Of a stretch of DNA of 64,000 nt, positions 26,205 through 36,197 are shown piece after piece; position 1 is the first letter of the stretch, and the number at the start of each line of letters is the position of its first letter. A model generated the notes under the pieces. The model saw only the letters and a list, made by a program, of their open reading frames with translations. It made no database searches and had not been told where the DNA came from. The DNA is taken from positions 424,794-488,793 of the forward strand of contig NZ_BAAAFG010000002.1 of assembly GCF_039523415.1 (NCBI RefSeq), read 5' to 3'. The translations under genes and the position numbers were made by a program. The DNA comes from Gangjinia marincola. Its GTDB lineage: Bacteria > Bacteroidota > Bacteroidia > Flavobacteriales > Flavobacteriaceae.

Positions 26205-29200
26205 TTAATGCTTTATAATTCTTTTACTCACCGACCCTAGATTAGAGTTTATCCTCACAAAATATACTCCAGTCGCAAATTGAGAAATATCCAGTGCTGC
26301 CTCCTTTTCTTGTACATCATTATTTCTCCATGATTTGATCAATTTTCCAGTAACATCTATCATTTCTATGGTTAAATCCTTCAAGTAAGCCGGATATGAT
26401 ATGTTAATAATTTCTTTTGACGGATTTGGGTAAATGGAGATCATACCGTCAAGTTCTACAGATGGATTAGAAAGTTGTTGACTCTCGATCACAAAGTCAT
26501 CGATCACGACTCCTTCACGCGTAACTGCCTGATCAGATTTGAATACAAACCTGGCTATAAATTCTTCTTCATTAGAGAATGCGGTCAAATCATAACTGTA
26601 GGATGCCATTGTGGTACTTGTTTCACCGGTCCACTGGGCGCCTGTGCACAATGTACATTGCGAGTAATTACTGTTATACCAGTTAGCGTCATTAGCAGTT
26701 CCCAAAATATCCCAGGTATTACCTCCGTCTATAGAGTACTCAACGTAGGCGACATCCCAATTTAATTCAAGCTGAAACGCCATTTCAAATTTAAGAACAG
26801 GTTGATCCATCAATGATAAATTGTAACAAGGTGATAACAAATAAGATGTGACATTATTGCCATGTTGGCCGTCAAGATTTGTTCCATATACTCTGGTTCC
26901 TGAAGCTGCATTATTCAGCACATTCCCCGTTGGAACACCTCTCTCCCATAAATCAGGACCATTGGACTGAACTACTAATAAATCATCACCATCGCCTTCA
27001 AAATCATAGATGTCATTTTGAACACCAGAACTATTGATAGAAAATGTGGTTGCTCCTTCATTATTTGCAGGATACGTATCATTAGCAATAGTCGCAATAA
27101 CAGCTATGCTATGAAGTCCTGAAGAGGATATAGTTATTGGAAAATCAACCGTGGTTTCTTCTAACGAAGATAGATTCCCATTCCAGATAAATTGATCTGA
27201 ATTTCCATCTAAAATATAGTCAAATACAATCTGCGTAATATCATTTACACCTTTGTTTTCAACACGTACTTTTGGCAAAGACGACCCACATGAAATTTCA
27301 TTGTTTACTTCAACAGATAAAAGTCTAATGTCATAAGCCGGAAGAACTATAGGTATATCAGATTGCCAAACTCCACGACCATACGTAGCAGCTGTAAGAT
27401 TCCCATCAGCTAAATTAATCTCTAAATCCCTAATTGGAACATTAGGAAGATTATTGGCAAACACACTCCAGTCTCCACTCACATCATCATAACGGTACAC
27501 AGAAAGACTAGTTCCTAAAAATAAAGGATTATCCGGGTGTTGCGCTTGATGCTTAATCACCAGCTTTGGCGTGTTGGGTAAATTTTCAGATATATTTTGA
27601 AACGATGATCCTCCATCAACAGATTTATATACTCTTCCGTTGCTGCCAGACGTAGTCACATAAATGAGATTATTGTTATTATTATTTACTTCAATACTAG
27701 TAATATTTGTTGGAAAACTTGAAACGTTTGTGAACAACTGTCCATGATCTGTACTCTTCTTGAGTAAATTGTTAACGCCAACATACATTATATCTGTATC
27801 TAATGGGTCAAGCTCAAGCACATCGATGGTACCCGTGTTATTTGAAATTTGTGTAAAAGAGTTCCCATTGAGTTGATACAACCTTCCATAACCGGCAAAT
27901 ATCTCTTCATCGCCATTAATCGCGATTGGTGTTATCCAATTACCTCCACCGGCACCAGAAATGCTTCCTGCTATAGATTGCCCACCATTATTTGAGTAAT
28001 ATAATCCTCCTCCAAATTGTGTAAAACCCCATATTTCATTCTCGTTGTTTGGATTAATGATATTATCCATTCCATCTGCACCGTAGTAATTATGCCAAAT
28101 ATCATTCGTGTAGCCATATCCGCCATTATCCTGTAAGCCCCCCACCATTTTTTGTGAAGTTTGTTCAGCTACCGAAATTCTGTAAAACTGGCTGATTACA
28201 AGACCCTCAGTACGATCTGTTGTAGTATTGCCATCCATTGAGGTGTATAGACCTCCATCTGTGCAGAAAAATAACGTATTCCCAATGTAACGTATTTGAT
28301 GAATATCTGCATGTGTATATCGCGCAGAGTTGGGAGCATTCCAACTATTCCACTGGGAGAATGATTGACCGCCATTGGCAGATTTCCAAACGTTTACTAC
28401 TCCCATGAACATCTCATTGGGATTTGTATCAGACACATCAAAAGCTAAATCATACCATGCTTGGCTGGAACCTCCAAAAATATCTGTGCCATTATCAATT
28501 CTTGCATATGACGATCCCCCATCATTCGATTGATAGACTCCTTGAAAATTAAATCCGTTAGTCGCCTTTAAAACATATACGTTATTAGGTGCAGCAGCGC
28601 TTGTTGCTAAAACTGTTCTACCACCTGAAACAGGTAAACCCGTTGATTGATTCGAAAATGAAACGCCGTTATCAGTAGATCGATAAACTCTGTTTGCAGT
28701 AGCTGCATAGATAACGTCAGAATTACCGGGCATTAATTTCATATCGTCTAAATCCTGAAATAAGGTCCTGGTAAAATTCACCCCGGCATCTGTTGATCGA
28801 TAAAAACCATTGTTAGATGAAACAAAAATTTTATCTGAATCAGACGGGTCCAAGTAAATTTCATTAATTCGTTTACCTGTCCCATTAAAACTAAGATCGG
28901 TCATATTCCAGGTTATACCACCGTCAATCGTTTTTAAAACCCCAACACTATAAGTGTCTCCTGCATCGTCATCCCCGGTACCTATGTAAATAATGTTAGT
29001 ATTAGTTGGGTGAATAGCGATTGCCGAAACACCTATCTGCGGTAAGTAATCTGACAAAGGCTCCCAGGTCTGTCCGGCATCAAGAGATTTCCAAATACCA
29101 CCAGCAGGAGCTCCTACATAAATAACATCCGCATTTTGAGGATCTACAGCTACTGCATTTAGCCTTCCCTGCCCTGAAGACCAAGAACCTGAATTTACAT

Positions 29201-29558
29201 GATCATAAGGTCCTGATGAGGTCCAATCACTTTCATCATTCATCCTATTTGAGATGGCATTTTTCTCTTGCCAAAGACGCCAAAACTCAGCAGGAGTGAT
29301 CAGTGTACCGTTTTCGTGCAAATTATATTTCCAATGCTCTTCCCAACGTTTAAATTGTTTATATCCTATCCCCTTTAGGGTCGTATCTTTTCCTTTCCAG
29401 TAGTTCTCAAACGATTGTTGGATTGTACTAAAATCAATAGCGCTTGATTTATCGCCTTCGGCTGAGAGCTCCTGCATCCAGGGTGTGTTCATCCCTGTTT
29501 GAGCAAGAATAGCAATTGACCCAAGTAATAGTAAGAGGTTTAGAATAAGATTCTTCAT
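26205..29558 (-). CDS. Large BNR/sortilin-like repeat protein with T9SS sorting domain
   Basis: 1117 residues. Signal peptide ends ILAQ. From about 120 to 720 it carries many BNR/Asp-box repeats of the type GGIWKSLDAGQTWEPL, GFYRSTDAGVNF, NRVYRSTDNGVSF and RVYKSVDGGSSF, forming beta-propellers. Residues 760-860 hold a CARDB-like segment (ISCGSSLPKVRVENKG). A jelly-roll-like domain follows at about 870-1030. The C-terminus (YPNPSKEIINISYPA...GVYFVRINSNLGSVSKRIIKH) is a type A sorting domain for type IX secretion. Exported across the outer membrane and either attached or released. Ligand and enzyme role unknown. Confidence 0.9.
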   Translation of the reverse strand: MKNLILNLLLLLGSIAILAQTGMNTPWMQELSAEGDKSSAIDFSTIQQSFENYWKGKDTTLKGIGYKQFKRWEEHWKYNLHENGTLITPAEFWRLWQEKNAISNRMNDESDWTSSGPYDHVNSGSWSSGQGRLNAVAVDPQNADVIYVGAPAGGIWKSLDAGQTWEPLSDYLPQIGVSAIAIHPTNTNIIYIGTGDDDAGDTYSVGVLKTIDGGITWNMTDLSFNGTGKRINEIYLDPSDSDKIFVSSNNGFYRSTDAGVNFTRTLFQDLDDMKLMPGNSDVIYAATANRVYRSTDNGVSFSNQSTGLPVSGGRTVLATSAAAPNNVYVLKATNGFNFQGVYQSNDGGSSYARIDNGTDIFGGSSQAWYDLAFDVSDTNPNEMFMGVVNVWKSANGGQSFSQWNSWNAPNSARYTHADIHQIRYIGNTLFFCTDGGLYTSMDGNTTTDRTEGLVISQFYRISVAEQTSQKMVGGLQDNGGYGYTNDIWHNYYGADGMDNIINPNNENEIWGFTQFGGGLYYSNNGGQSIAGSISGAGGGNWITPIAINGDEEIFAGYGRLYQLNGNSFTQISNNTGTIDVLELDPLDTDIMYVGVNNLLKKSTDHGQLFTNVSSFPTNITSIEVNNNNNNLIYVTTSGSNGRVYKSVDGGSSFQNISENLPNTPKLVIKHQAQHPDNPLFLGTSLSVYRYDDVSGDWSVFANNLPNVPIRDLEINLADGNLTAATYGRGVWQSDIPIVLPAYDIRLLSVEVNNEISCGSSLPKVRVENKGVNDITQIVFDYILDGNSDQFIWNGNLSSLEETTVDFPITISSSGLHSIAVIATIANDTYPANNEGATTFSINSSGVQNDIYDFEGDGDDLLVVQSNGPDLWERGVPTGNVLNNAASGTRVYGTNLDGQHGNNVTSYLLSPCYNLSLMDQPVLKFEMAFQLELNWDVAYVEYSIDGGNTWDILGTANDANWYNSNYSQCTLCTGAQWTGETSTTMASYSYDLTAFSNEEEFIARFVFKSDQAVTREGVVIDDFVIESQQLSNPSVELDGMISIYPNPSKEIINISYPAYLKDLTIEMIDVTGKLIKSWRNNDVQEKEAALDISQFATGVYFVRINSNLGSVSKRIIKH

Positions 29559-29569
29559 TTGTATACTTT

Positions 29570-30070
29570 TTAATTTTCGTTATTACGCAACTTGTCTTTC
29601 AATATTTCGTCAAATTTCTTTTTCAATGCGGTCACTTGAGAGACATTTTCATTTGGAATTGCAATAGACAATATATAGTGTTTTACTTTCCATCCATCGT
29701 TGGTTTTAACTACTACTCCAGAGCCTCTACAAATTCCCATTTGGGTGTCCAGTAATTCGTCAAACCATGCGATTGTCCCGTTCCTATCAAGATAAATATT
29801 ACGCTCAAGACGGCTAAAACTCCAGGCTTTTCCTTTATCAAAATAAGGCTTGGAAAAGGATTTGAATTCTTCTAGTTGCCAATTTTCAGTCGCATCTGTT
29901 CCAATGAATACCGCATCTTTAGTCATTAAATTAAAGTAGGCGTCAAAATCTGCTTCTGCGGCGGCCTCATGCCAATTTTCCAGCGTATTATTAATACTTT
30001 TTTTAACGTTGTTCTGCGCATTTATGCCAATAAAAAATAACCCTGTAAAGAGTAAAAAAAAATGTTTCAT
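29570..30070 (-). CDS. Secreted SnoaL/NTF2-like (DUF4440-type) protein
   Basis: 166 residues with signal peptide ending GINAQ. The NTF2-like pattern is clear: LENWHEAAAEADFDAYFNLMTKDAVFIGTDATENW, then YLDRNGTIAWFDELLDTQMG, RGSGVVVKTNDGWKVKHYILS. These cone-shaped domains bind small ligands or catalyse simple steps; the substrate is unknown. Lies one base from the lipoprotein gene at 30072 and 11 nt upstream of the BNR protein, so the three are probably one operon on the minus strand. Confidence 0.85.
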   Translation of the reverse strand: MKHFFLLFTGLFFIGINAQNNVKKSINNTLENWHEAAAEADFDAYFNLMTKDAVFIGTDATENWQLEEFKSFSKPYFDKGKAWSFSRLERNIYLDRNGTIAWFDELLDTQMGICRGSGVVVKTNDGWKVKHYILSIAIPNENVSQVTALKKKFDEILKDKLRNNEN

Positions 30071-30071
30071 G

Positions 30072-30737
30072 TCAATCGTTTTTCTTTCTACGTTCTATCG
30101 ACTCCCTTAGTAATAGTTCTTTTTGATTCTCTTTTTTAGGCTCTAAAACAGAAGGTTTCTGTTGATTTGGGAGTAACTCTTCAGGCATTTCGTCTAACAA
30201 ATTTTTTTCTGCATCCTTGTCAAGTTCAATTTCAAACGCATCAATAGAAGTTAAAAACGTTTCATTTAATTGGATGGTTAGATGATCAAACGCCGAAACT
30301 ACCTCAGCTGCGTTTACTCTGATTTTTTCTTGATCAGGCTTACGTTCGTTAACTGCGGCATTAAGGACATTAATCTTTGTTACAAATACCAATATTCGTG
30401 ACTCTACGGGCAATCGCTCAAATCTTTTAGGAACACTACGTTCTAATTCTTCGGCTATCAGGAGGAGTGTTTCTATGATTCCGCTAATCTGGGAAACTTT
30501 GGCTTCCTGTAAGCGTTTAACTTCTGCCGTTGCTGTAATATACTCCAACCACTTTGAAACTTCTTCTTCAGCTTCCGCGCTAAGCGCTACTAAATCCCGA
30601 TCATTGAGTTGATCCGGCTGGATCACCGCTATCGTATCCACCTTATTTCCAGCGACAGCTATATCTGTTTTTTTTTTCTTACAACCGGCGGATAGTATTA
30701 GAAGAAGAAAGAAATAGATGATGTGCATTTTTTTCAT
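30072..30737 (-). CDS. Lipoprotein with helical body, unknown function
   Basis: About 221 residues from the Met at 30737, which gives a compact lipoprotein signal (MKKMHIIYFFLLLILSAGC|KKKK); the frame extends six codons upstream. The mature part is long, charged and helical (ALSAEAEEEVSKWLEYITATAEVKRLQEAKV, ELERSVPKRFERLP), with an acidic then basic C-terminus. I do not recognise the family. First gene of the putative operon with the SnoaL-like and BNR genes. Confidence 0.7.
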   Translation of the reverse strand: MKKMHIIYFFLLLILSAGCKKKKTDIAVAGNKVDTIAVIQPDQLNDRDLVALSAEAEEEVSKWLEYITATAEVKRLQEAKVSQISGIIETLLLIAEELERSVPKRFERLPVESRILVFVTKINVLNAAVNERKPDQEKIRVNAAEVVSAFDHLTIQLNETFLTSIDAFEIELDKDAEKNLLDEMPEELLPNQQKPSVLEPKKENQKELLLRESIERRKKND

Positions 30738-30913
30738 TCCAACAAAAATAGTCATAATATCCTGTGAATTTAAGGCTTACGTCACTATTCTGGTTTGTTT
30801 ACCTTAAAGAATTTGTGGTATTATCATTAATCACACTATTTCAGTTCATAATTCTCATTATTTAAACGATTCTTACGCCTAAATTTAAATATCTTTAACC
30901 CTAAACTTCATCA

Positions 30914-31858
30914 ATGCCTTCTACCATACTTATTATTGGAGCTTGTGGTCAAATTGGATCAGAATTAACTGCCAGCTTACGTGCAAAACATGGAAATAAT
31001 CATATTATCGCAAGCGATATACGAGAACCTAACGATCAAACACTTCTTAAAGGCCCTTTTGAGGTATTGGATGCCACTAATATTGATGCTATTGAAGATG
31101 TAGTTGTACATTATGAGGTAGGTGAAATATACTTAATGGCGGCAATGTTGAGTGCAACCGGGGAGAAATTCCCCATGAAAGCCTGGAACCTCAATATGAA
31201 CTCTCTTTTTAATGTGCTTAATCTGGCAAAGGAAGGTAAAATTCAAAAAGTATTCTGGCCTTCGTCCATTGCAGTTTTTGGACCTTCAACTCCGCAACAT
31301 AGCACACCACAAACTACAGTGATGGAGCCGACAACAGTTTACGGCATAAGTAAACAAACCGGCGAACGCTGGTGCGAATATTATCATCAAAAATATGGAG
31401 TTGATGTACGTAGCATTCGATATCCCGGCTTGATTAGTTATAAAACTTTGCCCGGGGGCGGAACGACAGATTATGCCATCGATATATTTCATGAAGCTCT
31501 TAAGAATGGTCATTATGAGTGTTTCCTTTCGGAAGAAACCGAACTCCCCATGATGTATATGGATGATGCTATTAATGCAACCATACAAATCATGGAAACA
31601 GCTGAAGCTAATATCAATGTACGATCTTCATACAATTTAGCAGCCATTAGTTTCACTCCTGAAGAAATTGCCCGAGAAATAAAAGAGCATCTTCCAGAAT
31701 TTAGTGTTTCTTATGCTCCAGATTTTAGACAAGCTATTGCAGACTCCTGGCCTAGTAGTATTGATGATACAGCTGCACAAGAAGACTGGGGTTGGTCATC
31801 AACGTATGATCTAAAAAAGATGGTACAGGTTATGATTGAGGGATTGAGAAGTGATTAG
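30914..31858 (+). CDS. L-threonine 3-dehydrogenase-like SDR enzyme
   Basis: 314 residues of the extended SDR fold. NAD-binding GACGQIGSEL at 8-17; Asp in IASDIREP at the end of beta-2; catalytic YxxxK in TTVYGISKQTGERW near 145. The substrate region with SIRYPGLISYKTLPGGGTTDYA matches the UDP-galactose epimerase-like threonine dehydrogenases described from Flavobacterium frigidimaris and Cupriavidus. The reaction would be L-threonine + NAD to 2-amino-3-ketobutyrate. Monocistronic; a hairpin follows at 31931. Confidence 0.82.
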   Translation: MPSTILIIGACGQIGSELTASLRAKHGNNHIIASDIREPNDQTLLKGPFEVLDATNIDAIEDVVVHYEVGEIYLMAAMLSATGEKFPMKAWNLNMNSLFNVLNLAKEGKIQKVFWPSSIAVFGPSTPQHSTPQTTVMEPTTVYGISKQTGERWCEYYHQKYGVDVRSIRYPGLISYKTLPGGGTTDYAIDIFHEALKNGHYECFLSEETELPMMYMDDAINATIQIMETAEANINVRSSYNLAAISFTPEEIAREIKEHLPEFSVSYAPDFRQAIADSWPSSIDDTAAQEDWGWSSTYDLKKMVQVMIEGLRSD

Positions 31859-31930
31859 GTTCACTGTTTGGTAGTTCTAATTTAAGCATAGAATACGCCC
31901 AGTTTTTACTTTAGGTTATATGAATTAAAA

Positions 31931-31955
31931 AATCCTGCCATAACATGACAGGATT
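31931..31955. terminator. Bidirectional hairpin terminator
   Basis: AATCCTG pairs with CAGGATT, and CAT with ATG inside, with A-runs on the left and T-rich sequence on the right. Lies between convergent threonine dehydrogenase-like and sdhB genes. Confidence 0.8.
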
Positions 31956-31977
31956 TGATTTAATATATAAAAAAGAA

Positions 31978-32724
31978 TTACCCCTCTAAACTAGCCGAAA
32001 GATATTCTCTATTCATACGGGCAATGTTTTCTAGTTTAATGCCCTTAGGACATTCTACCATACATGCACCGGTATTAGTACAGTTACCAAATCCTTCCAA
32101 ATCCATTTGCTTCACCATAGCCTGTACGCGATCTGTGGCTTCTACTTTACCCTGCGGAAGCAATGCAAACTGAGATACCTTAGCTGAGGTAAATAACATC
32201 GCACTCGCATTTTTACATGCTGCTACACAAGCTCCACATCCAATGCATGCTGCCGAGTAGAAAGCTTCATCTGCATCGTCTTTTTCAATAGGGATGGCGT
32301 TTGCATCAACCGTGTTTCCAGAAGTATTGACTGATACATATCCTCCAGCTTGCTGAATGCGGTCAAAAGCACTTCGATCAACAATCAAATCTTTTACTAC
32401 AGGAAATGCTGTCGCTCTAAAGGGCTCTATCACAATGGTGTCACCATCGTTAAATTTACGCATGTGTAATTGACAGGTAGTAGTTAAGCGCTGTGGTCCA
32501 TGAGGCTCTCCATTAATTTGAAGGGAACAACTTCCGCAAATCCCTTCTCTGCAGTCATGATCAAATTCTACCGGAATATCTCCTTTATTAATTAGATCTT
32601 CATTTAAAATATCTAACATCTCAAGAAAAGACATATCGCCGTCTACGCCATCGATGGTATAATCTACCATTTTACCTTTGGCGTTAGGTCCTTCTTGTCT
32701 CCAAACTTTTAAGTATAATTTCAT
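31978..32724 (-). CDS. sdhB: Succinate dehydrogenase/fumarate reductase iron-sulfur subunit
   Basis: 248 residues. The [2Fe-2S] ferredoxin domain has CREGICGSCSLQING near 58-71. The C-terminal clusters are CIGCGACVAACKNASAM and CTNTGACMVECPKGI. It passes electrons from the flavoprotein to the cytochrome b anchor. Gene order sdhC-sdhA-sdhB on the minus strand. It is separated from sdhA by a 108-nt spacer that holds a genomic palindrome (32763-32822). Confidence 0.96.
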   Translation of the reverse strand: MKLYLKVWRQEGPNAKGKMVDYTIDGVDGDMSFLEMLDILNEDLINKGDIPVEFDHDCREGICGSCSLQINGEPHGPQRLTTTCQLHMRKFNDGDTIVIEPFRATAFPVVKDLIVDRSAFDRIQQAGGYVSVNTSGNTVDANAIPIEKDDADEAFYSAACIGCGACVAACKNASAMLFTSAKVSQFALLPQGKVEATDRVQAMVKQMDLEGFGNCTNTGACMVECPKGIKLENIARMNREYLSASLEG

Positions 32725-32762
32725 AACGTGTTGTTATTTCGTCCTTTATATTTTGATGATGA

Positions 32763-32822
32763 GTCATGCTGAGCTTGTCGAAGCACAGTACCCAAACTAC
32801 CCTTCGACAAGCTCAGGGTGAC
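32763..32822. repeat. Palindromic intergenic repeat between sdhA and sdhB
   Basis: GTCATGCTGAGCTTGTCGAA at the left and TTCGACAAGCTCAGGGTGAC at the right are inverted copies with two mismatches and a loop of roughly 18 nt. This GAGCTTGTCGAAG / CTTCGACAAGCTC element is a repeat familiar from many Bacteroidota intergenic regions. In the transcript it would form a stable hairpin between sdhA and sdhB. Confidence 0.88.
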
Positions 32823-32832
32823 ATCTAATCCT

Positions 32833-34836
32833 CTATTTATAACTTCTAGTCTTTAATTCAACATTTTCAAAGACCAGCTCTTCTTTATGCAATACCGCAT
32901 CTGCTGGTTTACCCGTGTATTCCCAAGCCGAAACGAACGTAAAGTTTTCATCATCACGTAAAGCTTCACCTTCTGGAGTTTGATATTCTTCTCTAAAGTG
33001 CCCTCCACAGGATTCATTGCGCTCCAGCGCATCTCGTGCAAAAAGCTCTCCTAATTCTAAGAAGTCTGCTACCCTTCCGGCTTTCTCCAGTTCTTGGTTT
33101 TTACTGTCTGCGCTTCCGGGAACGCTTACGTTTTTCCAAAAGTCTTCTCGCAACTCGGCAATCTCATCAATCGCACTTTGCAAGTCCGTGGCGTTACGGG
33201 ACATTCCGCATTTATTCCACATGATCTTACCTAATTTTTTATGGTAATAATCCACCGAATGATTCCCGGCTCCACTCATCAATTTTTCGATACGTGCGCG
33301 AACGGACTTTTCAGCTTCGTCAAATTCTGCCGTTTCGGTAGAAATTTTTCCGGTTCTAATGTCATCTGCCAAATAATCACCAATAGTATAGGGCAATACA
33401 AAATACCCATCTGCCAATCCTTGCATCAAGGCTGAGGCTCCCAATCTATTCGCGCCGTGATCGCTAAAGTTAGCCTCACCAATGGCGTAACATCCCGGGA
33501 TTGTTGTTTGAAGATTATAATCCACCCAAACTCCTCCCATGGTATAATGCACCGCAGGATAAATCATCATCGGCGTTTTATACGGGTTTTCATCAACGAT
33601 CTTCTCGTACATTTCAAAGAGGTTCCCATATTTGGTTTCGATCACCTCTTCTCCTAGTGCTCTCACCTCTGCATCGCTAGCGTCTTTCATCCCGCTCACC
33701 AATGCTTTTTCTTTACCATAACGCATAATTGCAGCGTCAAAATCAAGATATACCGCTTCACCGGTTTTGTTTACTCCGTAACCTGCATCACAACGCTCTT
33801 TGGCCGCTCTTGAGGCCACATCACGAGGCACCAAGTTACCAAAAGCAGGATATCTGCGCTCTAAATAGTAATCGCGATCTTCTTCTTTAAGTTCGGTTGG
33901 TTTTAATTTACCGGCTCTAATAGCTTCGGCATCTTCTTTTTTCTTTGGCACCCAGATCCGTCCGTCATTACGTAAGGACTCTGACATCAAGGTCAATTTT
34001 GACTGATGATCTCCCGAAACTGGGATACACGTCGGGTGAATTTGCGTATAGCACGGATTGGCGAAGTACGCTCCCCTGCGGTGTGCTCTCCAGGCAGCCA
34101 TGACGTTACTTCCCATGGCGTTGGTGGATAAGAAAAATACATTCCCGTATCCTCCTGAAGCTAATACTACAGCGTGTGCAGCGTGACGCTCAATCTCACC
34201 GGTGACTAAATTTCTGGCGATGATTCCGCGGGCTTTTCCATCTACTTTGACCAAATCTACCATCTCATGACGATTAAACGGCGTGATTTTACCCCGATTA
34301 ATCTGTCTGTTCATGGCAGAGTATGCTCCTAACAATAGCTGCTGACCGGTTTGCCCTTTGGCATAAAAGGTACGTGATACCAATACTCCACCAAACGAAC
34401 GGTTATCTAGTAATCCACCATATTCACGGGCAAAGGGAACTCCCTGCGCGACACACTGGTCGATGATATTACCCGAAACTTCTGCCAAACGGTGTACGTT
34501 GGCTTCACGGCTTCGGTAATCACCCCCTTTAATGGTATCGTAGAATAAACGATAATCACTATCTCCATCTCCCTGGTAGTTCTTAGAGGCATTTATTCCG
34601 CCTTGAGCGGCAATAGAATGCGCACGACGCGGTGAATCCTGATAGCAAAAAGTCTTTACGTTATAGCCCAACTCTGCTAAAGTAGCAGCTGCACTACCAC
34701 CGGCCAATCCCGTACCCACCACGATCACATCTATGTTACGCTTGTTCGCCGGATTAACCAGGTTAATTTTATTTTTATGCTGGGTCCACTTTTGCGCTAA
34801 TTCGCCTTGTGGAATATTTGAATCTAATACTGCCAT
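32833..34836 (-). CDS. sdhA: Succinate dehydrogenase/fumarate reductase flavoprotein subunit
   Basis: 667 residues. FAD-binding start VIVVGTGLAGGSAAATLAELG at about 40-60; the covalent-FAD His lies in RRAHSIAAQGGINA. The active-site region contains HPTCIPVSG and later AIGEANFSDHGANRLGASAL. Length and the KNYQGDGDSDYRLFYDTIKGGDYR segment match the epsilon/Bacteroidota-type enzyme. Oxidises succinate (or reduces fumarate) on the cytoplasmic face. The stop of sdhC and this start are 3 nt apart. Confidence 0.97.
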   Translation of the reverse strand: MAVLDSNIPQGELAQKWTQHKNKINLVNPANKRNIDVIVVGTGLAGGSAAATLAELGYNVKTFCYQDSPRRAHSIAAQGGINASKNYQGDGDSDYRLFYDTIKGGDYRSREANVHRLAEVSGNIIDQCVAQGVPFAREYGGLLDNRSFGGVLVSRTFYAKGQTGQQLLLGAYSAMNRQINRGKITPFNRHEMVDLVKVDGKARGIIARNLVTGEIERHAAHAVVLASGGYGNVFFLSTNAMGSNVMAAWRAHRRGAYFANPCYTQIHPTCIPVSGDHQSKLTLMSESLRNDGRIWVPKKKEDAEAIRAGKLKPTELKEEDRDYYLERRYPAFGNLVPRDVASRAAKERCDAGYGVNKTGEAVYLDFDAAIMRYGKEKALVSGMKDASDAEVRALGEEVIETKYGNLFEMYEKIVDENPYKTPMMIYPAVHYTMGGVWVDYNLQTTIPGCYAIGEANFSDHGANRLGASALMQGLADGYFVLPYTIGDYLADDIRTGKISTETAEFDEAEKSVRARIEKLMSGAGNHSVDYYHKKLGKIMWNKCGMSRNATDLQSAIDEIAELREDFWKNVSVPGSADSKNQELEKAGRVADFLELGELFARDALERNESCGGHFREEYQTPEGEALRDDENFTFVSAWEYTGKPADAVLHKEELVFENVELKTRSYK

Positions 34837-34839
34837 AAT

Positions 34840-35502
34840 CTAATGTATTGGATTTAGGTGATGGTAAATAGCGATAAATGCAAACCCCGCAGGGATTGCG
34901 ATCGCATATATTTTTGTCACGGTATTGATAGCGGGACTGTATTTATTGTTGACTCCCATCGTTTGAAATGAAGAGGCAAATCCATGCAATAAATGCAAGG
35001 CCAATAAACCAAATGAAATCACATAAAGTACGACACGCCAAATAGGCTCAAACTTATGCACGGTTTCTGCGTGGTAACGTGTAGCATCCTCGGGAACAGC
35101 ATTGATGAATTTATAGGCAATTTCATGGGCCCAAAAGTCGTACATATGTAACCCAAGAAAAGCAAGTACAACTAGTCCTGTGTAAATCATGTTGCGTGAA
35201 ACCCAAGGTGCATTGGCACCCCCGTTGTATTTCGCATATTTTACTCGTCTGGCCTTATTGTTCTTGATCTCCAAATAAATCCCCATGGCAAAATGTACGA
35301 TTACACCGCCAATTAAAATAGGCTGCAACACAAACTGAACTAAGGGATTATACCCCATAAAGTGCGACCACTCGTTAAAGGTGTCTGGCGCAATGACCGA
35401 GGTGATGTTAATGGTAAAGTGTTGTGCTAAAAAGACGACTAAAAAAAGTCCTGACAATGCCATTACTACTTTTCTAGCAATGGAAGAGGAAATTATACTC
35501 AT
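34840..35502 (-). CDS. sdhC: Succinate dehydrogenase cytochrome b subunit (single-subunit anchor)
   Basis: 220 residues with five membrane helices. His residues sit in helices as expected for a di-haem anchor: LAQHFTIN, VIVHFAMGIYLE, LGLHMYDFWAHE, LALHLLHGFASSF and IYHHLNPIH. The last matches the C-terminal end of Bacteroidota SdhC. It reduces or oxidises menaquinone. First gene of sdhCAB. Confidence 0.94.
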   Translation of the reverse strand: MSIISSSIARKVVMALSGLFLVVFLAQHFTINITSVIAPDTFNEWSHFMGYNPLVQFVLQPILIGGVIVHFAMGIYLEIKNNKARRVKYAKYNGGANAPWVSRNMIYTGLVVLAFLGLHMYDFWAHEIAYKFINAVPEDATRYHAETVHKFEPIWRVVLYVISFGLLALHLLHGFASSFQTMGVNNKYSPAINTVTKIYAIAIPAGFAFIAIYHHLNPIH

Positions 35503-35671
35503 GTTGAATTGGTTTTATTCGGGGAACAAAAATACGGCTCAACCCGCTCTTACACAAACTTTATCATGCTGCATTTACGATCATTTAATGTTTGTTAAGG
35601 AGTAAGGGCGAAAACGATTGAGGTTTACGGGAAAGGATTGAACAGAAACGTGGTGTTTTGAGGTTTTATTG

Positions 35672-35706
35672 ATACTTGAAACCACTAGCCTCAGGCTAGC
35701 GGGAAC
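35672..35706. repeat. REP-like palindrome, left copy
   Basis: ATACTTGAAACCACTAGCC followed by TCAGGCTAGCGGGAAC. CTAGCC pairs with GGCTAG as a short hairpin. 33 of 35 bases are identical to 36769-36803, in the same orientation, on the other side of the broken transposase gene. Confidence 0.8.
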
Positions 35707-35732
35707 AAAGAGTGTGGGCTTATCAGAATCTC

Positions 35733-36194
35733 CTATTGACAAAATCCATGTAGCTCTAAAATAGACACAAAATAATCCCTATCATTACCGTCCATAATAC
35801 TTGCACCGTAATATCTTCTAAAATTTGAGTCTCCAACCCTATAAAAATAATTGAAAATCAAACGGTCTTTTTTATCTTTATTTACATCAATATAATAATC
35901 CAAGTTTTCTTCCATTCCATCAAATATTTCTGCAAAATCTCGTTGCCCTTCAATTCTTGTATAAGTATAAATTGAAATATCTCTTTCTTGTTTGAATGAT
36001 TTGACTATTTTATTGATCACTTTAGCCTTAATAGAATCGTGTAATTTTGACACATTGCCATCGTAACAATAAATTAGCAAAGGAGTATCTATTTTTTCAA
36101 AACCATAAATATCAAATTTTTCATCGTTGTTTTTGAATACGCATGAAGCAAGGAGGATAAACAAGATTACTAATCCATTATTACTATATCTCAT
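35733..36194 (-). CDS. Small lipoprotein of unknown function
   Basis: 153 residues with lipoprotein signal FILLASC|VFKNN. The body has acidic and aromatic strands (LLIYCYDGNV, ISIYTYTRIEG, NLDYYIDVNKDKKDRLIFNYFYR). No family recognised. It begins 3 nt past the premature stop of the truncated transposase gene, so it may have displaced that gene's 3' end. It lies between the two REP-like repeats and could be cargo or simply the neighbour at the break point. Confidence 0.6.
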   Translation of the reverse strand: MRYSNNGLVILFILLASCVFKNNDEKFDIYGFEKIDTPLLIYCYDGNVSKLHDSIKAKVINKIVKSFKQERDISIYTYTRIEGQRDFAEIFDGMEENLDYYIDVNKDKKDRLIFNYFYRVGDSNFRRYYGASIMDGNDRDYFVSILELHGFCQ

Positions 36195-36197
36195 TTC

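Noticed and set aside
35381..35605. 74-residue plus-strand ORF over the sdhC start
   Set aside because: Reverse frame of sdhC and its leader; no coding signals.
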